A stretch of DNA of 64,000 nt, taken from assembly GCA_022565665.1 (NCBI GenBank), contig JAIUMI010000003.1, forward strand, positions 124,001 to 188,000, given 5' to 3'. Below, one piece after another: positions 1 to 8,896 of this stretch (position 1 is its first letter; each line of letters begins with the position of its first letter). Origin of the DNA: Glycocaulis sp. Lineage in GTDB: Bacteria > Pseudomonadota > Alphaproteobacteria > Caulobacterales > Maricaulaceae. The notes beneath the pieces were generated by a model that was given only the letters and a program-made list of their open reading frames with translations, was not told where the DNA came from and did not search any database. Made by a program: the position numbers and the translations under genes.

Positions 1-282
1 CTGGCGCAGGACCAGAATGCGGCTCTCGGCGCGCTCCGGAATCCACCGCTCGTCATTGAGCGTGTCGATATATTCGCAAATCAGCGGGGAATCGATCAAC
101 GCCGGGCCGCTCTTGCGGATCAATGCCGGCACCTTGCCAAGCGGATTCACGCTCAGCAGCGCCGCGGGATCGTCCAGCGGCGGCGTGTTGACGACGTCGA
201 TATCGCGCTCCAGCCCCTTCTCGATGATCAGGGCCCGGCATTTGCGCGCATAAGGCGATGTAGGTGAGGAAAGAAGCTGCAT
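1..282 (-). CDS. Glutathione S-transferase-like protein, N-terminal part (runs off the window)
   Basis: This is the first 94 codons of a minus-strand gene whose 3' end lies outside the window. The protein begins with a thioredoxin-like GST N-terminal domain: SSPTSPYARKCRALIIEKGL near the start, then NPLGKVPALI with the cis-proline of the glutathione-binding site. Such proteins usually conjugate or reduce substrates with glutathione in the cytosol, but nothing here gives the substrate. ATG at 282 places the first strand as in other GSTs. A second in-frame ATG at 309 would add nine residues, and no clear ribosome binding site decides between them. It lies just downstream of sufA on the same strand, so it could be read from the SUF operon, although the 67-base gap leaves room for its own promoter. 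Confidence 0.8.
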   Translation of the reverse strand, partial: MQLLSSPTSPYARKCRALIIEKGLERDIDVVNTPPLDDPAALLSVNPLGKVPALIRKSGPALIDSPLICEYIDTLNDERWIPERAESRILVLRQ

Positions 283-348
283 GTCCGTCAGTCTGCCAAT
301 GAAAGTCATGGCAGGGATTAAGGGCTTAAAGGGCCCCGGGCAAGCATT

Positions 349-708
349 CTAGGACGCGTTGGCGACAGGAATAATGGTAACGCTTTCGCCACACCCGCAC
401 GCATCGGTCTGGTTGGGATTGCGGAACACGAACTTGGCGTGCAGCGGGGTGATTTCATAATCGATCTGACTGCCAAGCAGGAAGAGCAGTGCCTTGGAGT
501 CGATGACGATCTCCACCCCCTGATCTTCCACGCGCTCATCGAGCGGGGCCGGATCGGTGACATAATCCATCGTGTATTCCATGCCCGCGCAGCCGCCATT
601 CTTCACGCCGACGCGCAGGAAGCCTTTGCCTTCACGCGCCATCAGCGCACGCACGCGCTCCGCGGCGGCGTCTGTCAGGGTTACCGGCTTGGGACGTTCA
701 CGAACCAT
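349..708 (-). CDS. sufA: Fe-S assembly scaffold or carrier of the HesB/IscA (SufA) family
   Basis: A 119-residue A-type carrier that receives nascent [Fe-S] clusters from SufBCD and passes them to apo-proteins. The three conserved cysteines are present: Cys40 in NGGCAGMEY, and Cys104 and Cys106 in the CGCGES signature near the C-terminus. It is the last gene of the minus-strand SUF operon, 9 bases after sufT. Family members SufA, IscA and ErpA are hard to separate by sequence alone, and the SUF context favours SufA. Length is typical for the family. Confidence 0.93.
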   Translation of the reverse strand: MVRERPKPVTLTDAAAERVRALMAREGKGFLRVGVKNGGCAGMEYTMDYVTDPAPLDERVEDQGVEIVIDSKALLFLLGSQIDYEITPLHAKFVFRNPNQTDACGCGESVTIIPVANAS

Positions 709-717
709 GGTCCTATC

Positions 718-1167
718 CTATAGCATGTTCAGCTGAAGGCGGGCTTCATCGGTCATCCGGTCAGGCGTCCAGGGCGGATCGAAGGTCAGATCGACCTCGG
801 TGCGCTCCACACCGTCCACGGAGTTGCACGCCTCCTGTACCCAGAGCGGCATTTCGCCCGCCACAGGACAGCCCGGCGCCGTCAGTGTCATCTGGACTTT
901 CAGTGTGCGATCATCTTCCAGATCGACCTTGTAGATCAGACCCAGCTCATAGATATCGACCGGGATTTCCGGGTCATGCACGCGTTTGAGGGCCGCCACG
1001 ACATCATCGGTGATACGCGCGATCTCCTCTTCCGGGATCGACATGTCGCCCTTCCCGGCAGGTTCGGGCTGCACCTCCGGCGCAACGGGGCGGGCCGGCG
1101 CGGCAAGGTCAATCACGTCGCGCTCGCGCGTTTCCCGGTTTTGTCCATCAGCGGCCATCTCGTTCAT
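718..1167 (-). CDS. sufT: SUF assembly protein SufT (DUF59/MIP18 domain)
   Basis: A 149-residue protein. A variable, charged and proline-rich N-terminal part of about 45 residues is followed by a DUF59 domain at roughly 48-145. Hallmarks are DPEIPVDIYELGLIY (65-79), LTAPGCPVAGEMP with Cys100, and FDPPWTPDRM near the end. DUF59 proteins act in Fe-S protein maturation, and SufT is regularly encoded in SUF operons of this kind. It lies between sufS and sufA on the same strand with gaps of about 10 bases, so all are probably co-transcribed. The exact step it performs is not settled for the family. Confidence 0.93.
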   Translation of the reverse strand: MNEMAADGQNRETRERDVIDLAAPARPVAPEVQPEPAGKGDMSIPEEEIARITDDVVAALKRVHDPEIPVDIYELGLIYKVDLEDDRTLKVQMTLTAPGCPVAGEMPLWVQEACNSVDGVERTEVDLTFDPPWTPDRMTDEARLQLNML

Positions 1168-1178
1168 TCTCCTGACCC

Positions 1179-2420
1179 CTAGATGAGGAAGCTGCGCGCG
1201 CGGCGCAAGGCATCGAGAAACACGTCGACTTCCGCGTGCGTGTTATAAATCGCAAAGCTAGCGCGCAGGCTGGCCGTGATCCCGTAGCGTTTCATCAGCG
1301 GATGGGCGCAGTGATGGCCCGCGCGCACGGCGACGCCATAGCGGTCCATGATCTGGGCGAGATCGTGCGCATGGGCGCCCTCCACCACGAAGGAGAGGAT
1401 CGGCCCCTTGCCGGGCGCCGTGCCGAGAATGCGGATGCCGTCCATCTCATCGAGGCCCGCCGTCGCCGCGTCCAGAAGCGCGTGCTCGTGGGCGAGCGCT
1501 TCCGGCGTCACCCGCGCACCCATCCAGTCCAGCGATGCCCCGAGCCCGATCGCATCGGCAATTGCCGGCGTACCGGCTTCGAACTTGTGGGGCGCATGGG
1601 CGTAAACGACGCCCTCCTCGCTTACCTCGGCGATCATCTCGCCGCCGCCGAGGAAAGGCGGCAGACGGTCCAGCCAGTCACCCTTCGCATAGAGCGCGCC
1701 CGATGCATTGGGCCCGTAGAGCTTGTGGCCGGTCAGCGCATAGAAGTCACAGCCAATGGCCGTCACATCTACCGAGCCGTGCACCACGGCCTGCGAACCG
1801 TCAAAGAGGATCGGGACGCCATGGCCGTGCGCGATGCGGGTGAGTTCCTCTGCCGGATTGAGCGTGCCGAGCACATTCGACATGTGGACAAGCGCCACCA
1901 GTTTCGTTCGGGACGTGAAGAGTGTCTTATAAGCCTCTATATCCAAAGCGCCTTCTTCGGTCACCGGTGCCCATTTGATGATCACACCCTTGCGCTCGCG
2001 CAGGAAGTGCCAGGGTACGATATTGGAGTGGTGCTCCATCTGGCTGAGGATGATTTCATCGCCCTCAGCCAATCCCTGTCCGAAGCTTGCGGCGACGAGA
2101 TTGATCGCCTCTGTTGCCCCTCGGGTCAGAACGATCCGGTCAGGCGAGCCTGCGCCGACGAAGCAGGCGATCTTGCCGCGCGCAGCCTCGAACGCCCCGG
2201 TCGTCTCGTTGGCGAGCGTATGCAGGCCCCGATGGACGTTGGCGTAGGAGCCGCGCCAGACATTGGCGACGGCCTCAATCACCGCCTCGGGCTTCTGCGC
2301 CGAGGCCGCATTGTCGAGATAGACCAGCGGCTTGCCGTGCACCTCACGGGAAAGAATCGGGAATTCGGCGCGGATCGCCTCCACATCGAAGCGGGCGTGA
2401 GCCTTTACCGGAGCGTTCAT
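1179..2420 (-). CDS. sufS: Cysteine desulfurase SufS (group II)
   Basis: A 413-residue PLP enzyme that removes sulfur from L-cysteine as an enzyme-bound persulfide for SUF cluster assembly. The PLP-binding lysine is Lys233 in ALTGHKLYGP, and the active-site cysteine is Cys371 in the RAGHHCAHPLM motif typical of group II (SufS/CsdA) enzymes. The ATG overlaps the sufD stop codon by four bases (ATGA), which indicates translational coupling. No sufE gene is visible in this operon. A second, group I-like desulfurase lies at the other end of the operon, so the two may split roles. Confidence 0.97.
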   Translation of the reverse strand: MNAPVKAHARFDVEAIRAEFPILSREVHGKPLVYLDNAASAQKPEAVIEAVANVWRGSYANVHRGLHTLANETTGAFEAARGKIACFVGAGSPDRIVLTRGATEAINLVAASFGQGLAEGDEIILSQMEHHSNIVPWHFLRERKGVIIKWAPVTEEGALDIEAYKTLFTSRTKLVALVHMSNVLGTLNPAEELTRIAHGHGVPILFDGSQAVVHGSVDVTAIGCDFYALTGHKLYGPNASGALYAKGDWLDRLPPFLGGGEMIAEVSEEGVVYAHAPHKFEAGTPAIADAIGLGASLDWMGARVTPEALAHEHALLDAATAGLDEMDGIRILGTAPGKGPILSFVVEGAHAHDLAQIMDRYGVAVRAGHHCAHPLMKRYGITASLRASFAIYNTHAEVDVFLDALRRARSFLI

Positions 2421-3514
2421 CGCAAGGCCTCCAGAGCGGTGCGCAGACGCGCCAGCAGAGCGTCACGGATCGCCTCGTCCTCAATCCGCTCAAGCGGTTC
2501 GGCCAAGAAGCTCTCGGTCAGGAGCGCGCGTGCTGCGATTTCAGGAATGCCGCGCTGGCGCATATAGAACAGGGCTTCGGCGTCCAGTTCACCCAGCGCA
2601 TTACCATGCGCGCAGGCCACATCGTCGGCGTAAATCTCAAGCTCCGGCTTGGCGTCGATCTCGGCGCGTTCACCCAGCAGCAGGCCGCGATGGTTCATCC
2701 GCGCATCGGTTTTCTGCGCCGCGCGCTCCACATGGATCTTGCCCTGAAACACGCCGCGCCCGCCGGGCATCACCGCGCCCTTGGAAAGCTCTTCCGTCAC
2801 CCCGTGCGGGCCGGTATGGCGCACGATGGAGGTCTGGTCGAGATGCAAGCCCTCGGCCAGCAGATAGGCGCTGTCGAGGCGCACACGCGCGCCATGGCCC
2901 GGATGGGTGATATGGGTTTCGATCCGGGCGAGCTTCGCCCCGAACCCCAGCGTCGTCTGCGCATAATCAGCATGGCTGGCAAGCGTCACAGTGCCGGTCA
3001 CCACCAGCACGGCCTCCGGCGCGGCGTCCTGCTCGATGATGCGGGTCAGGCGTGCGCCCTCGCCCAGCCGGATATCAAGCGCGATATTGGCAAACGCGCC
3101 CGCATCCAGCGCGTAGCGCTCATGTAGCACGGCGCTGACGCCCGCAGGCACCTCGATCACCAGCGCCCTGTGGGATGCACCCTCGCTGGCGGAAACGTCA
3201 AGCGTGAAGCGTTCAGCCGCCTTCAGAACGAACATGCCCGCAGGGCCGCCCAGAAGGCCCGCCAGACGCGCCGGAAGACTTACGGGCTCTGGGAGCGCCA
3301 AAACCTCGGAATCGGCCTCACGGGGCGTTCTAGCGGCCATTACGCCGGTTTTCGCCGGAAGGCGGGAGAGCACGGTGCGCAGATCAGACCATTTCCACGC
3401 CTCCACCCGCCGGTGCGGCAGGCCGGACGCGCGTATAGCTTCCGCTGCCTCGCCATCGGGCAAAGCGTCCAGCAGGGCTTCCTCATAAAGGTTCAGCTTG
3501 ACCGGCAGACCCAT
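2417..3514 (-). CDS. sufD: SUF complex subunit SufD
   Basis: A 365-residue member of the SufB/SufD family of right-handed beta-helix scaffold proteins. With SufB and SufC it forms the cytosolic SufBC2D complex on which Fe-S clusters are built. The conserved C-terminal core is visible as DDVACAHGNALGELDAEALF followed by YMRQRGI and ARALLTESFL. The N-terminal helical part is variable, as expected. The gene starts 3 bases after the sufC stop codon and overlaps sufS at its end. That position between sufC and sufS and the shorter length relative to SufB identify it as SufD. Confidence 0.95.
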   Translation of the reverse strand: MGLPVKLNLYEEALLDALPDGEAAEAIRASGLPHRRVEAWKWSDLRTVLSRLPAKTGVMAARTPREADSEVLALPEPVSLPARLAGLLGGPAGMFVLKAAERFTLDVSASEGASHRALVIEVPAGVSAVLHERYALDAGAFANIALDIRLGEGARLTRIIEQDAAPEAVLVVTGTVTLASHADYAQTTLGFGAKLARIETHITHPGHGARVRLDSAYLLAEGLHLDQTSIVRHTGPHGVTEELSKGAVMPGGRGVFQGKIHVERAAQKTDARMNHRGLLLGERAEIDAKPELEIYADDVACAHGNALGELDAEALFYMRQRGIPEIAARALLTESFLAEPLERIEDEAIRDALLARLRTALEALR

Positions 3515-3517
3515 GAC

Positions 3518-4282
3518 TTAAGCCGCCTTTCCCGCATAGCGCTCATAGCCTTCAGCTTCGAGCTTCACGGCGAGTTCCGGCCCGCCGCTTTCCACGATGC
3601 GTCCGCCCGCCATGACGTGCACGACATCGGGTTTGAGGTATTCCAGAAGGCGCTGATAGTGGGTGATGACCAGCATGGAGCGGTCAGGGGAGCGCAGCGC
3701 GTTCACGCCATCGGCCACTACGCGCAGCGCGTCGATATCGAGCCCTGAGTCCGTCTCGTCGAGGATGAGGAATTTGGGGGCGAGCATCAGTGCCTGAAAA
3801 ATCTCCATGCGCTTTTTCTCGCCGCCAGAGAAACCGACATTCACAGGACGCTTGAGCATTTCGTTGGAAATGCCCAGTTTTGCGGCGTTTTCCCGCGCAA
3901 ACGTCATGAAATCCGGCGCAGAAATCTCGTCCTCGCCGCGCGCCTTGCGCTGGGCGTTGGCCGCTTCTTTCAGGAAGGTCAGGGTCGGCACGCCGGGGAT
4001 TTCCACCGGGTACTGGAAGGAGAGGAAGAGCCCCTTGGCGGCGCGCTCTTCGGGCTCCAGCTCGCCCATCTCCTCGCCAAGGAAGCTGACCGAGCCGTCT
4101 GTCACCTCATAGCCATCATGGCCGGCCAGCACGTAGGAGAGCGTGGATTTCCCGCACCCGTTCGGCCCCATGACAGCGTGCACCTCGCCCGCCGGCACGG
4201 TCAGGTCCACGCCCTTCAGGATGGCCTTGGTCTCACCCTCTTCGGGGTTCACGCGGGCATGGAGGTTCTTGATTTCAAGCAT
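3518..4282 (-). CDS. sufC: SUF complex ATPase SufC
   Basis: A 254-residue ABC-type ATPase without membrane domains that powers conformational changes of SufBC2D during cluster assembly. Walker A is GPNGCGKST (39-47), Gln90 is the Q-loop, FSGGEKKRME (151-160) is the ABC signature, FLILDETDSG (171-180) is Walker B, and His208 is the switch histidine. The ATG at 4282 (MLEIKNL) was chosen because it fits the usual SufC N-terminus. The open frame extends 11 codons further upstream without family support. It follows the small membrane protein gene at 4331-4636 and precedes sufD. Confidence 0.96.
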   Translation of the reverse strand: MLEIKNLHARVNPEEGETKAILKGVDLTVPAGEVHAVMGPNGCGKSTLSYVLAGHDGYEVTDGSVSFLGEEMGELEPEERAAKGLFLSFQYPVEIPGVPTLTFLKEAANAQRKARGEDEISAPDFMTFARENAAKLGISNEMLKRPVNVGFSGGEKKRMEIFQALMLAPKFLILDETDSGLDIDALRVVADGVNALRSPDRSMLVITHYQRLLEYLKPDVVHVMAGGRIVESGGPELAVKLEAEGYERYAGKAA

Positions 4283-4330
4283 TTCAGTTCGTCTTCCGTA
4301 TTGTAGCAGGCGCAAGCGGGCGCCACGGCA

Positions 4331-4636
4331 CTAGTCGTCCTCGTGCGGAGTTTCAGAAAATAGGAAGATTGCCGACAGACCGACCACGATCGACGCGATC
4401 AGTCCCGCAACGCCGGTTGGAATAATGTCGCCATCTACCGAGAATTCTTCGCCAACCAGAAGCGGAAGGCCCAGCCAGCAAAACAGGATCAGCACTGCAA
4501 CCGCTACCAGCAACGCCCATGCTTCACGGCTGGCAGGACGAAAATCCAGCCAAAACCCCTGCGGCTTGCCCCCAAACGGGGCGCTGTAACCGAACAGATT
4601 GAATGTCCATGTCATATGGAATACTGGCCGTTTCAC
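4331..4636 (-). CDS. Small two-helix membrane protein inside the SUF operon (unknown function)
   Basis: About 101 residues, lying between sufB and sufC in the same direction. I do not recognise the family. An N-terminal segment ([18 protein letters not shown]) is followed by two hydrophobic stretches, about 38-60 ([20 protein letters not shown]) and 76-93 ([20 protein letters not shown]), and an acidic tail. The GTG at 4636 overlaps the sufB stop (GTGA) and has a strong ribosome binding site, GGAAGGGAG, six bases upstream. An ATG at 4615 is an alternative but has no such site. Coupling to sufB suggests it is a real gene expressed with the operon. A membrane partner for the soluble SUF machinery is only a guess. 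Confidence 0.75.
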   Translation of the reverse strand: MKRPVFHMTWTFNLFGYSAPFGGKPQGFWLDFRPASREAWALLVAVAVLILFCWLGLPLLVGEEFSVDGDIIPTGVAGLIASIVVGLSAIFLFSETPHEDD

Positions 4637-6138
4637 CCGACGCTCCCTTCCAGCGAGACCTTGAGGAGCGCCTGGGCCTCGACGGCAAATTCCATCGGCA
4701 ATTCCTGCAGCACCTCGCGGCAGAAGCCGTTGACGAGCAATGCCACCGCCGTTTCCTCGTCGAGCCCGCGCGAGCGCGCATAGAAGAGCTGGTCGTCGGA
4801 GAGTTTCGAGGTGGTCGCCTCGTGCTCCAGCACGGCGTCCGGCGTTTTCGCCTCGATATAGGGCACGGTATGTGCGCCGCACTGATCACCGATCAGCAGG
4901 CTGTCGCACTGGGTGAAATTGCGCGCGCCGGCGGCTTTTGCGTGAACCGACACGAGCCCGCGATAGGTCTGGTCGGAACGCCCGGCCGAAATGCCCTTGG
5001 CGATGATGCGCGATTTCGTATTGCGCCCCAGATGGATCATCTTGGTGCCGGTATCGGCCTGCTGGCGGCCATTGGTCACCGCGATGGAGTAGAACTCGCC
5101 CTGACTGTTATCCCCGCGCAGCACACAGGAGGGGTATTTCCAGGTGATGGCAGAGCCTGTCTCGACCTGAGTCCAGCTGACCTTGGAATTGCGCCCCCGG
5201 CAGTCAGCCCGCTTGGTGACGAAGTTATAGACCCCGCCCTTGCCTTCGGCGTCACCCGGCCACCAGTTCTGCACGGTGGAGTATTTGATCTGCGCATCGT
5301 CCAGCGCGACCAGTTCCACCACAGCCGCGTGCAGCTGGTTCTCGTCGCGCATGGGCGCAGTGCACCCCTCCAGATAGGACACATACGCGCCCTTGTCGGC
5401 GATGATCAGCGTGCGCTCGAACTGGCCGGTGCCCTGCGCGTTCATCCGGAAATAGGTCGACAGCTCCATCGGGCAGCGCACGCCCGGCGGCACGTAGACG
5501 AAAGAGCCATCGGAGAAGACCGCGCTGTTGAGCGTGGCAAAGAAATTGTCTGTCACCGGCACGACCGAGCCGAGATATTTGCGCACCAGCTCCGGGTATT
5601 CGCGGATCGCCTCGGAGATCGGCATGAAGATCACGCCGGCCTTTTCCAGCTCCTTGCGGAAGGTGGTGACGACAGACACCGAATCGAACACGGCATCCAC
5701 GGCGACACGCGGCGTCTCGCGCGCTTCAGCCGCCGTGCGGTTTTCCGCGCCCTCCACGCCGAGCAGAACTTCGGCCTCGCGAAGCGGGATGCCCAGCTTC
5801 TCGTAGGTTTCAAGTATTTCGGCAGGAACTTCGTCCAGCGACTTGTATTTGGTGACGTTTTTCGGCGCGGCGTAATAATACGCGTCCTGATAGTCGATGG
5901 GCGGATAGCCGACATTGGCCCATTCGGGCTCGTCCATTTCCTTCCAGCGGCGGAAGGCCTCCAGACGCCAGTTCAGCATCCATTCCGGCTCGTCCTTCTT
6001 GGCCGAGATGAAACGTACCGTGTCTTCGCTCAACCCCTTGGGCGCGAACTCCTGCTCGATCTCGGTGGAGAAGCCGTACTTGTACTTGTCGGCTTCCAGC
6101 CGGCGTACGTCTTCAATCGTTTCCTTCACCGCAGGCAT
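4633..6138 (-). CDS. sufB: SUF complex scaffold subunit SufB
   Basis: A 501-residue beta-helix protein, the main scaffold of the SufBC2D Fe-S assembly complex. Recognisable blocks are [18 protein letters not shown], the [12 protein letters not shown] loop, [20 protein letters not shown], and the C-terminal [20 protein letters not shown]. Length and motif order match SufB rather than SufD. It begins 20 bases after the upstream desulfurase gene, and its stop codon overlaps the start of the small membrane protein gene. All lie in the minus-strand operon headed by the IscR-type regulator. Confidence 0.97.
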   Translation of the reverse strand: MPAVKETIEDVRRLEADKYKYGFSTEIEQEFAPKGLSEDTVRFISAKKDEPEWMLNWRLEAFRRWKEMDEPEWANVGYPPIDYQDAYYYAAPKNVTKYKSLDEVPAEILETYEKLGIPLREAEVLLGVEGAENRTAAEARETPRVAVDAVFDSVSVVTTFRKELEKAGVIFMPISEAIREYPELVRKYLGSVVPVTDNFFATLNSAVFSDGSFVYVPPGVRCPMELSTYFRMNAQGTGQFERTLIIADKGAYVSYLEGCTAPMRDENQLHAAVVELVALDDAQIKYSTVQNWWPGDAEGKGGVYNFVTKRADCRGRNSKVSWTQVETGSAITWKYPSCVLRGDNSQGEFYSIAVTNGRQQADTGTKMIHLGRNTKSRIIAKGISAGRSDQTYRGLVSVHAKAAGARNFTQCDSLLIGDQCGAHTVPYIEAKTPDAVLEHEATTSKLSDDQLFYARSRGLDEETAVALLVNGFCREVLQELPMEFAVEAQALLKVSLEGSVG

Positions 6139-6158
6139 GAACGGGTCCCTTTCAGTCT

Positions 6159-7298
6159 CTAAACTGCCGCTGCCAGACGGGGCCGGACGCGCGCGTATTC
6201 GCGTGTCCAGGCCTCGCTAAAGCGGTTCACATCGTCTTGCTCCGTTGTCCGCCCGATGCTGATTCTGATGGCGCTGGCGGCTTCTTCCGCGCTTGCGCCC
6301 ATCGCTTCGAGCACCCGGCTCTTCCTCACCTTGCCGGACGAGCAGGCCGCGCCTGCGCTGATGGCAAAGCCCGCCAGATCCATGGCGATAACCTGAATTT
6401 CACTTGGCCAGCCTTCCGCCGAGAGGCACAGCGTATTGGGCAGGCGGTCCGCCCCTGCCCCCCATATGCGCACGCCCTCAACCGATTCCAGCCTCAACTG
6501 CAGTGCGTCACGCAGCGCCACCATGCGCGCAGGCTCACCGGCCTGCACCGCATCAAGAGCGGCAGCAAAGCCCGCAATCCCCGCCACATTCTCCGTGCCG
6601 GACCGGCGGCCCTTTTCCTGACCCCCGCCATGCATCTGGCGCGTCAGCGGTGCATCGCACGCCAGCAACAGCGCGCCCACGCCTTGTGGCCCGCCTGCCT
6701 TGTGCGCGGAGAGCGCCGCGTAATGCGCCAAGCTGCCAGCAAAGTCGAAAACCAGCTTTCCAGCCATCTGCACGGCATCGACGTGGAACAGCCCCTCCGC
6801 CTCGCGCACCAGACGGCCGGCAGATTCGACAGGCTGGATCACGCCGGTCTCGTTATTGGCCGCCATCAGCGCCACAAACGGCACACCATCCGCCTCGCGG
6901 TTCCAGCCGGAAAGACGTGCTTCCAGCCAGGCAAGATCGGCAACGCCTTCGCCCGTAACGGGCAGGATTTCGACATCCATGCCGTTTGCCAGAGCCGAAT
7001 CGCGTACCGCGTCGTGCTCTATTGCCGAAATGATCAGGCGTTTTGCGCCGGCCGCCTTCGCAGAAGCGATAGCCAGATTATTCGCTTCGGTACCGCCGGA
7101 GGTGAACACCACGTCTTCGGCGCGGGTTACGAAATGACGGGCAATTGCCTCGCGGGACCGCTCCACCAGCGCGCGCGCCGCCCGGCCGAGTCCATGCACG
7201 GAGGAGGCATTGCCGACGCGCGCATACGCCGCCAGCATCGCCTCGCGTGCTTCGTCCCGTAGCGGGCTCGTCGCATTATGGTCGAGATAGATGCTCAC
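6159..7298 (-). CDS. Cysteine desulfurase, NifS/IscS-like (group I type)
   Basis: A 379-residue PLP enzyme that mobilises sulfur from cysteine. The PLP lysine is Lys200 in [15 protein letters not shown]. The catalytic cysteine is Cys319 in [11 protein letters not shown], on the longer flexible loop typical of group I enzymes and unlike the RAGHHC motif of SufS. It is the second gene of the operon, 12 bases after the iscR-type regulator and just upstream of sufB. A SUF operon carrying both this enzyme and sufS thus has two sulfur donors. Whether one serves other pathways such as tRNA thiolation cannot be told from sequence. The name iscS is plausible but not proven. Confidence 0.92.
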   Translation of the reverse strand: MSIYLDHNATSPLRDEAREAMLAAYARVGNASSVHGLGRAARALVERSREAIARHFVTRAEDVVFTSGGTEANNLAIASAKAAGAKRLIISAIEHDAVRDSALANGMDVEILPVTGEGVADLAWLEARLSGWNREADGVPFVALMAANNETGVIQPVESAGRLVREAEGLFHVDAVQMAGKLVFDFAGSLAHYAALSAHKAGGPQGVGALLLACDAPLTRQMHGGGQEKGRRSGTENVAGIAGFAAALDAVQAGEPARMVALRDALQLRLESVEGVRIWGAGADRLPNTLCLSAEGWPSEIQVIAMDLAGFAISAGAACSSGKVRKSRVLEAMGASAEEAASAIRISIGRTTEQDDVNRFSEAWTREYARVRPRLAAAV

Positions 7299-7310
7299 CG
7301 GATTTGCGCC

Positions 7311-7778
7311 CTACTCCGCCGCTGCCTGAAGCGCCGCCATGGCCCGGCTGGGACCGGAGGCGGAGCCTGCAATGCGCCGCTGGGTCACGTCCTCAAGGCT
7401 CACCGAGCTGAGATAGAGGTGGATGTGGCGCGATAGCTCATCCCATAGATCGTGGGTGATGCAGCGCTGGCCCGTTTCCATGCAGCCCTTGGCCATGTGC
7501 TGGCAGCGGGTGATGTCCACTGGCTCGTCAACGGCCAGGATGATGTCGGAGATGCGGGTATCCGCCGCCGCGCGGGCCAGACGGTAACCACCGCCAGGGC
7601 CGCGCACCGCTTTCACGATGCCCGCCCGGCGCAGGCGCGCGAACAGCTGTTCAAGATAGGAAAGCGAAATTTCCTGACGCGAGGCGATCTCGGCAAGCGG
7701 CACGGGGCGCTCGGTCACATGGCTGGCCAGATCAGCCATCGCCATCACGGCGTAACGGCCCTTGGTGCTGAGTTTCAT
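7311..7778 (-). CDS. iscR: Rrf2-family Fe-S-sensing transcription regulator (IscR-like)
   Basis: A 155-residue winged-helix regulator heading the SUF operon. The N-terminal MKLSTKGRYAVMAM and the recognition wing RGPGGGYRLAR are typical of IscR. Three cysteines, Cys92, Cys99 and Cys106, are followed by His109 in the same relative place as the fourth cluster ligand of E. coli IscR. Spacing here is C-x6-C-x6-C, against C-x5-C-x5-C in E. coli. ATG at 7778 is preceded by a clear AAGGAGG site, so the 12 extra upstream codons of the open frame are not used. It probably senses the cell's Fe-S status and represses or activates the operon. RirA, a related iron regulator, is the main alternative name. 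Confidence 0.93.
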   Translation of the reverse strand: MKLSTKGRYAVMAMADLASHVTERPVPLAEIASRQEISLSYLEQLFARLRRAGIVKAVRGPGGGYRLARAAADTRISDIILAVDEPVDITRCQHMAKGCMETGQRCITHDLWDELSRHIHLYLSSVSLEDVTQRRIAGSASGPSRAMAALQAAAE

Positions 7779-7894
7779 GGCGGATGACCTCCTTGGCGGG
7801 GCGGCGTTCACCACCCATCTGCCCGAACACTTGTTCGCGGCGCTCGCATTCTGTCTGCGCTATGTGCTAAGAGCGCGCACACCCGAATAGCCTG

Positions 7895-7952
7895 CTCACC
7901 CTGAGAGGTGAGTTAGGTATCCTACCGTGAGAGTCAAGAATTATTGCCCGGA
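7895..7952 (-). promoter_or_regulatory. Probable promoter and operator region of the iscR/SUF operon
   Basis: The 257-base gap between divergent iscR and the hydrolase gene holds several short dyads. CTCACC at 7895-7900 is inverted as GGTGAG at 7907-7912 with a six-base spacer. On the minus strand, ATACCTAACT (7920 to 7911) matches nine of ten positions of the left half of the E. coli type 1 IscR box, but the right half fits poorly. A TTGACT hexamer lies a little upstream on the minus strand and could be a -35 element. Autoregulation by the IscR-like protein is inferred from this and from the gene order. Confidence 0.45.
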
Positions 7953-8035
7953 TACCCATTTTGCGTGACACCTTGCCGCAAGAAATCCTGACTTTTTCAC
8001 TCAAACACCGCCTCTGAGGGAAGCTTTATTCGCCC

Positions 8036-8710
8036 ATGCCTGATGTCATCATTCCCGGCCCGGCGGGCCGTATCGAGGGCAAATACACGCCCGGCAAGAC
8101 CGAGAACGCGCCTGTTGCGCTGATCCTGCATGCGCACCCCCGCGGCGGCGGGCATATGGATACGCCCGTCTCGCTGATGATGTATGACGTGTTCAAGCAG
8201 CGCGGCTTTGCCGTGCTGCGCTTCAATTTCCGCGGCGTAGGCCGCAGCCAGGGCGTCTACGAGCAGGGGCTGGGCGAGCTGTCAGACGCTGCCACCGCGC
8301 TCGACTGGATGCAGGCCCATAACGCCAACGCGCCCTATTGCTGGGTGTCGGGGCATTCCTTCGGCGCGTGGATCGGCATGCAGCTATTGATGCGCCGCCC
8401 GGAGATTGCCGGCTTCATCTCGGTCTCCCCGCCGACCAATATGTATGACTTCACCTTCCTCGCCCCCTGCCCGGCCTCCGGCCTTGTGGCGCATGGCGAT
8501 GCCGACGTGATCGTCCCCCATGACGACATGGAGAAGGTGATGAGCAAGGTGCGCGCCCAGAAGGGTATCGACATCAAGCGCCAGCTGATTCCCGGTGCGG
8601 GCCATCTCTTCTCCAGCCATGTCGAACCGCTGCAGACAGCGATCGAGGATTATCTCGATATCCGCCTTGTCGAGCTGGACAATCCCAAGCCGAAAATCAC
8701 GAAGCGGTAG
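8036..8710 (+). CDS. Alpha/beta hydrolase (COG2945-type)
   Basis: A 224-residue cytosolic serine hydrolase of the small alpha/beta family. The nucleophile elbow is GHSFG with Ser108. Candidate acid residues are Asp155/Asp157 in HGDADVIVP, and the catalytic histidine is His190 in PGAGHLFSS. The N-terminal HAHPRGGGHMD block is typical of this uncharacterised group and may form the oxyanion region. There is no signal peptide. It is divergent from the SUF operon and stands alone, so the neighbours do not suggest a substrate. Confidence 0.85.
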   Translation: MPDVIIPGPAGRIEGKYTPGKTENAPVALILHAHPRGGGHMDTPVSLMMYDVFKQRGFAVLRFNFRGVGRSQGVYEQGLGELSDAATALDWMQAHNANAPYCWVSGHSFGAWIGMQLLMRRPEIAGFISVSPPTNMYDFTFLAPCPASGLVAHGDADVIVPHDDMEKVMSKVRAQKGIDIKRQLIPGAGHLFSSHVEPLQTAIEDYLDIRLVELDNPKPKITKR

Positions 8711-8736
8711 GAATTTTTCTCCTCGCCTCTTCCGCT

Positions 8737-8840
8737 TGTCATCACCGGCTTTATGCGGGTGACCCATGCCTGCAAGATTACGCTTGTCCGAGAATTGCAG
8801 GCTTGGGTCCCCCGGACCGCTACGCGGCCGGAGGATGACA
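8737..8840 (+). repeat. R2 palindromic intergenic repeat, copy 1
   Basis: An imperfect long inverted repeat that begins TGTCAT and ends ATGACA. Its two arms of about 40 bases (8737-8775 and 8797-8840) surround a short unpaired centre, and it could fold into one long hairpin. It is the most diverged of the five R2 copies in this window. It lies between the convergent hydrolase and anmK genes and may help end transcription of both. Confidence 0.75.
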
Positions 8841-8896
8841 GCGAACAGGTTTTTTCCATTTTCGTGTTTCACCGGCAGCGCCGGTGCCCAGTCCAA

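Noticed and set aside
4603-6162. A 519-codon plus-strand open frame opposite sufB.
   Set aside because: Translation is low-complexity and shows no family. sufB on the other strand explains the region fully. Long antisense frames are common at this GC content.
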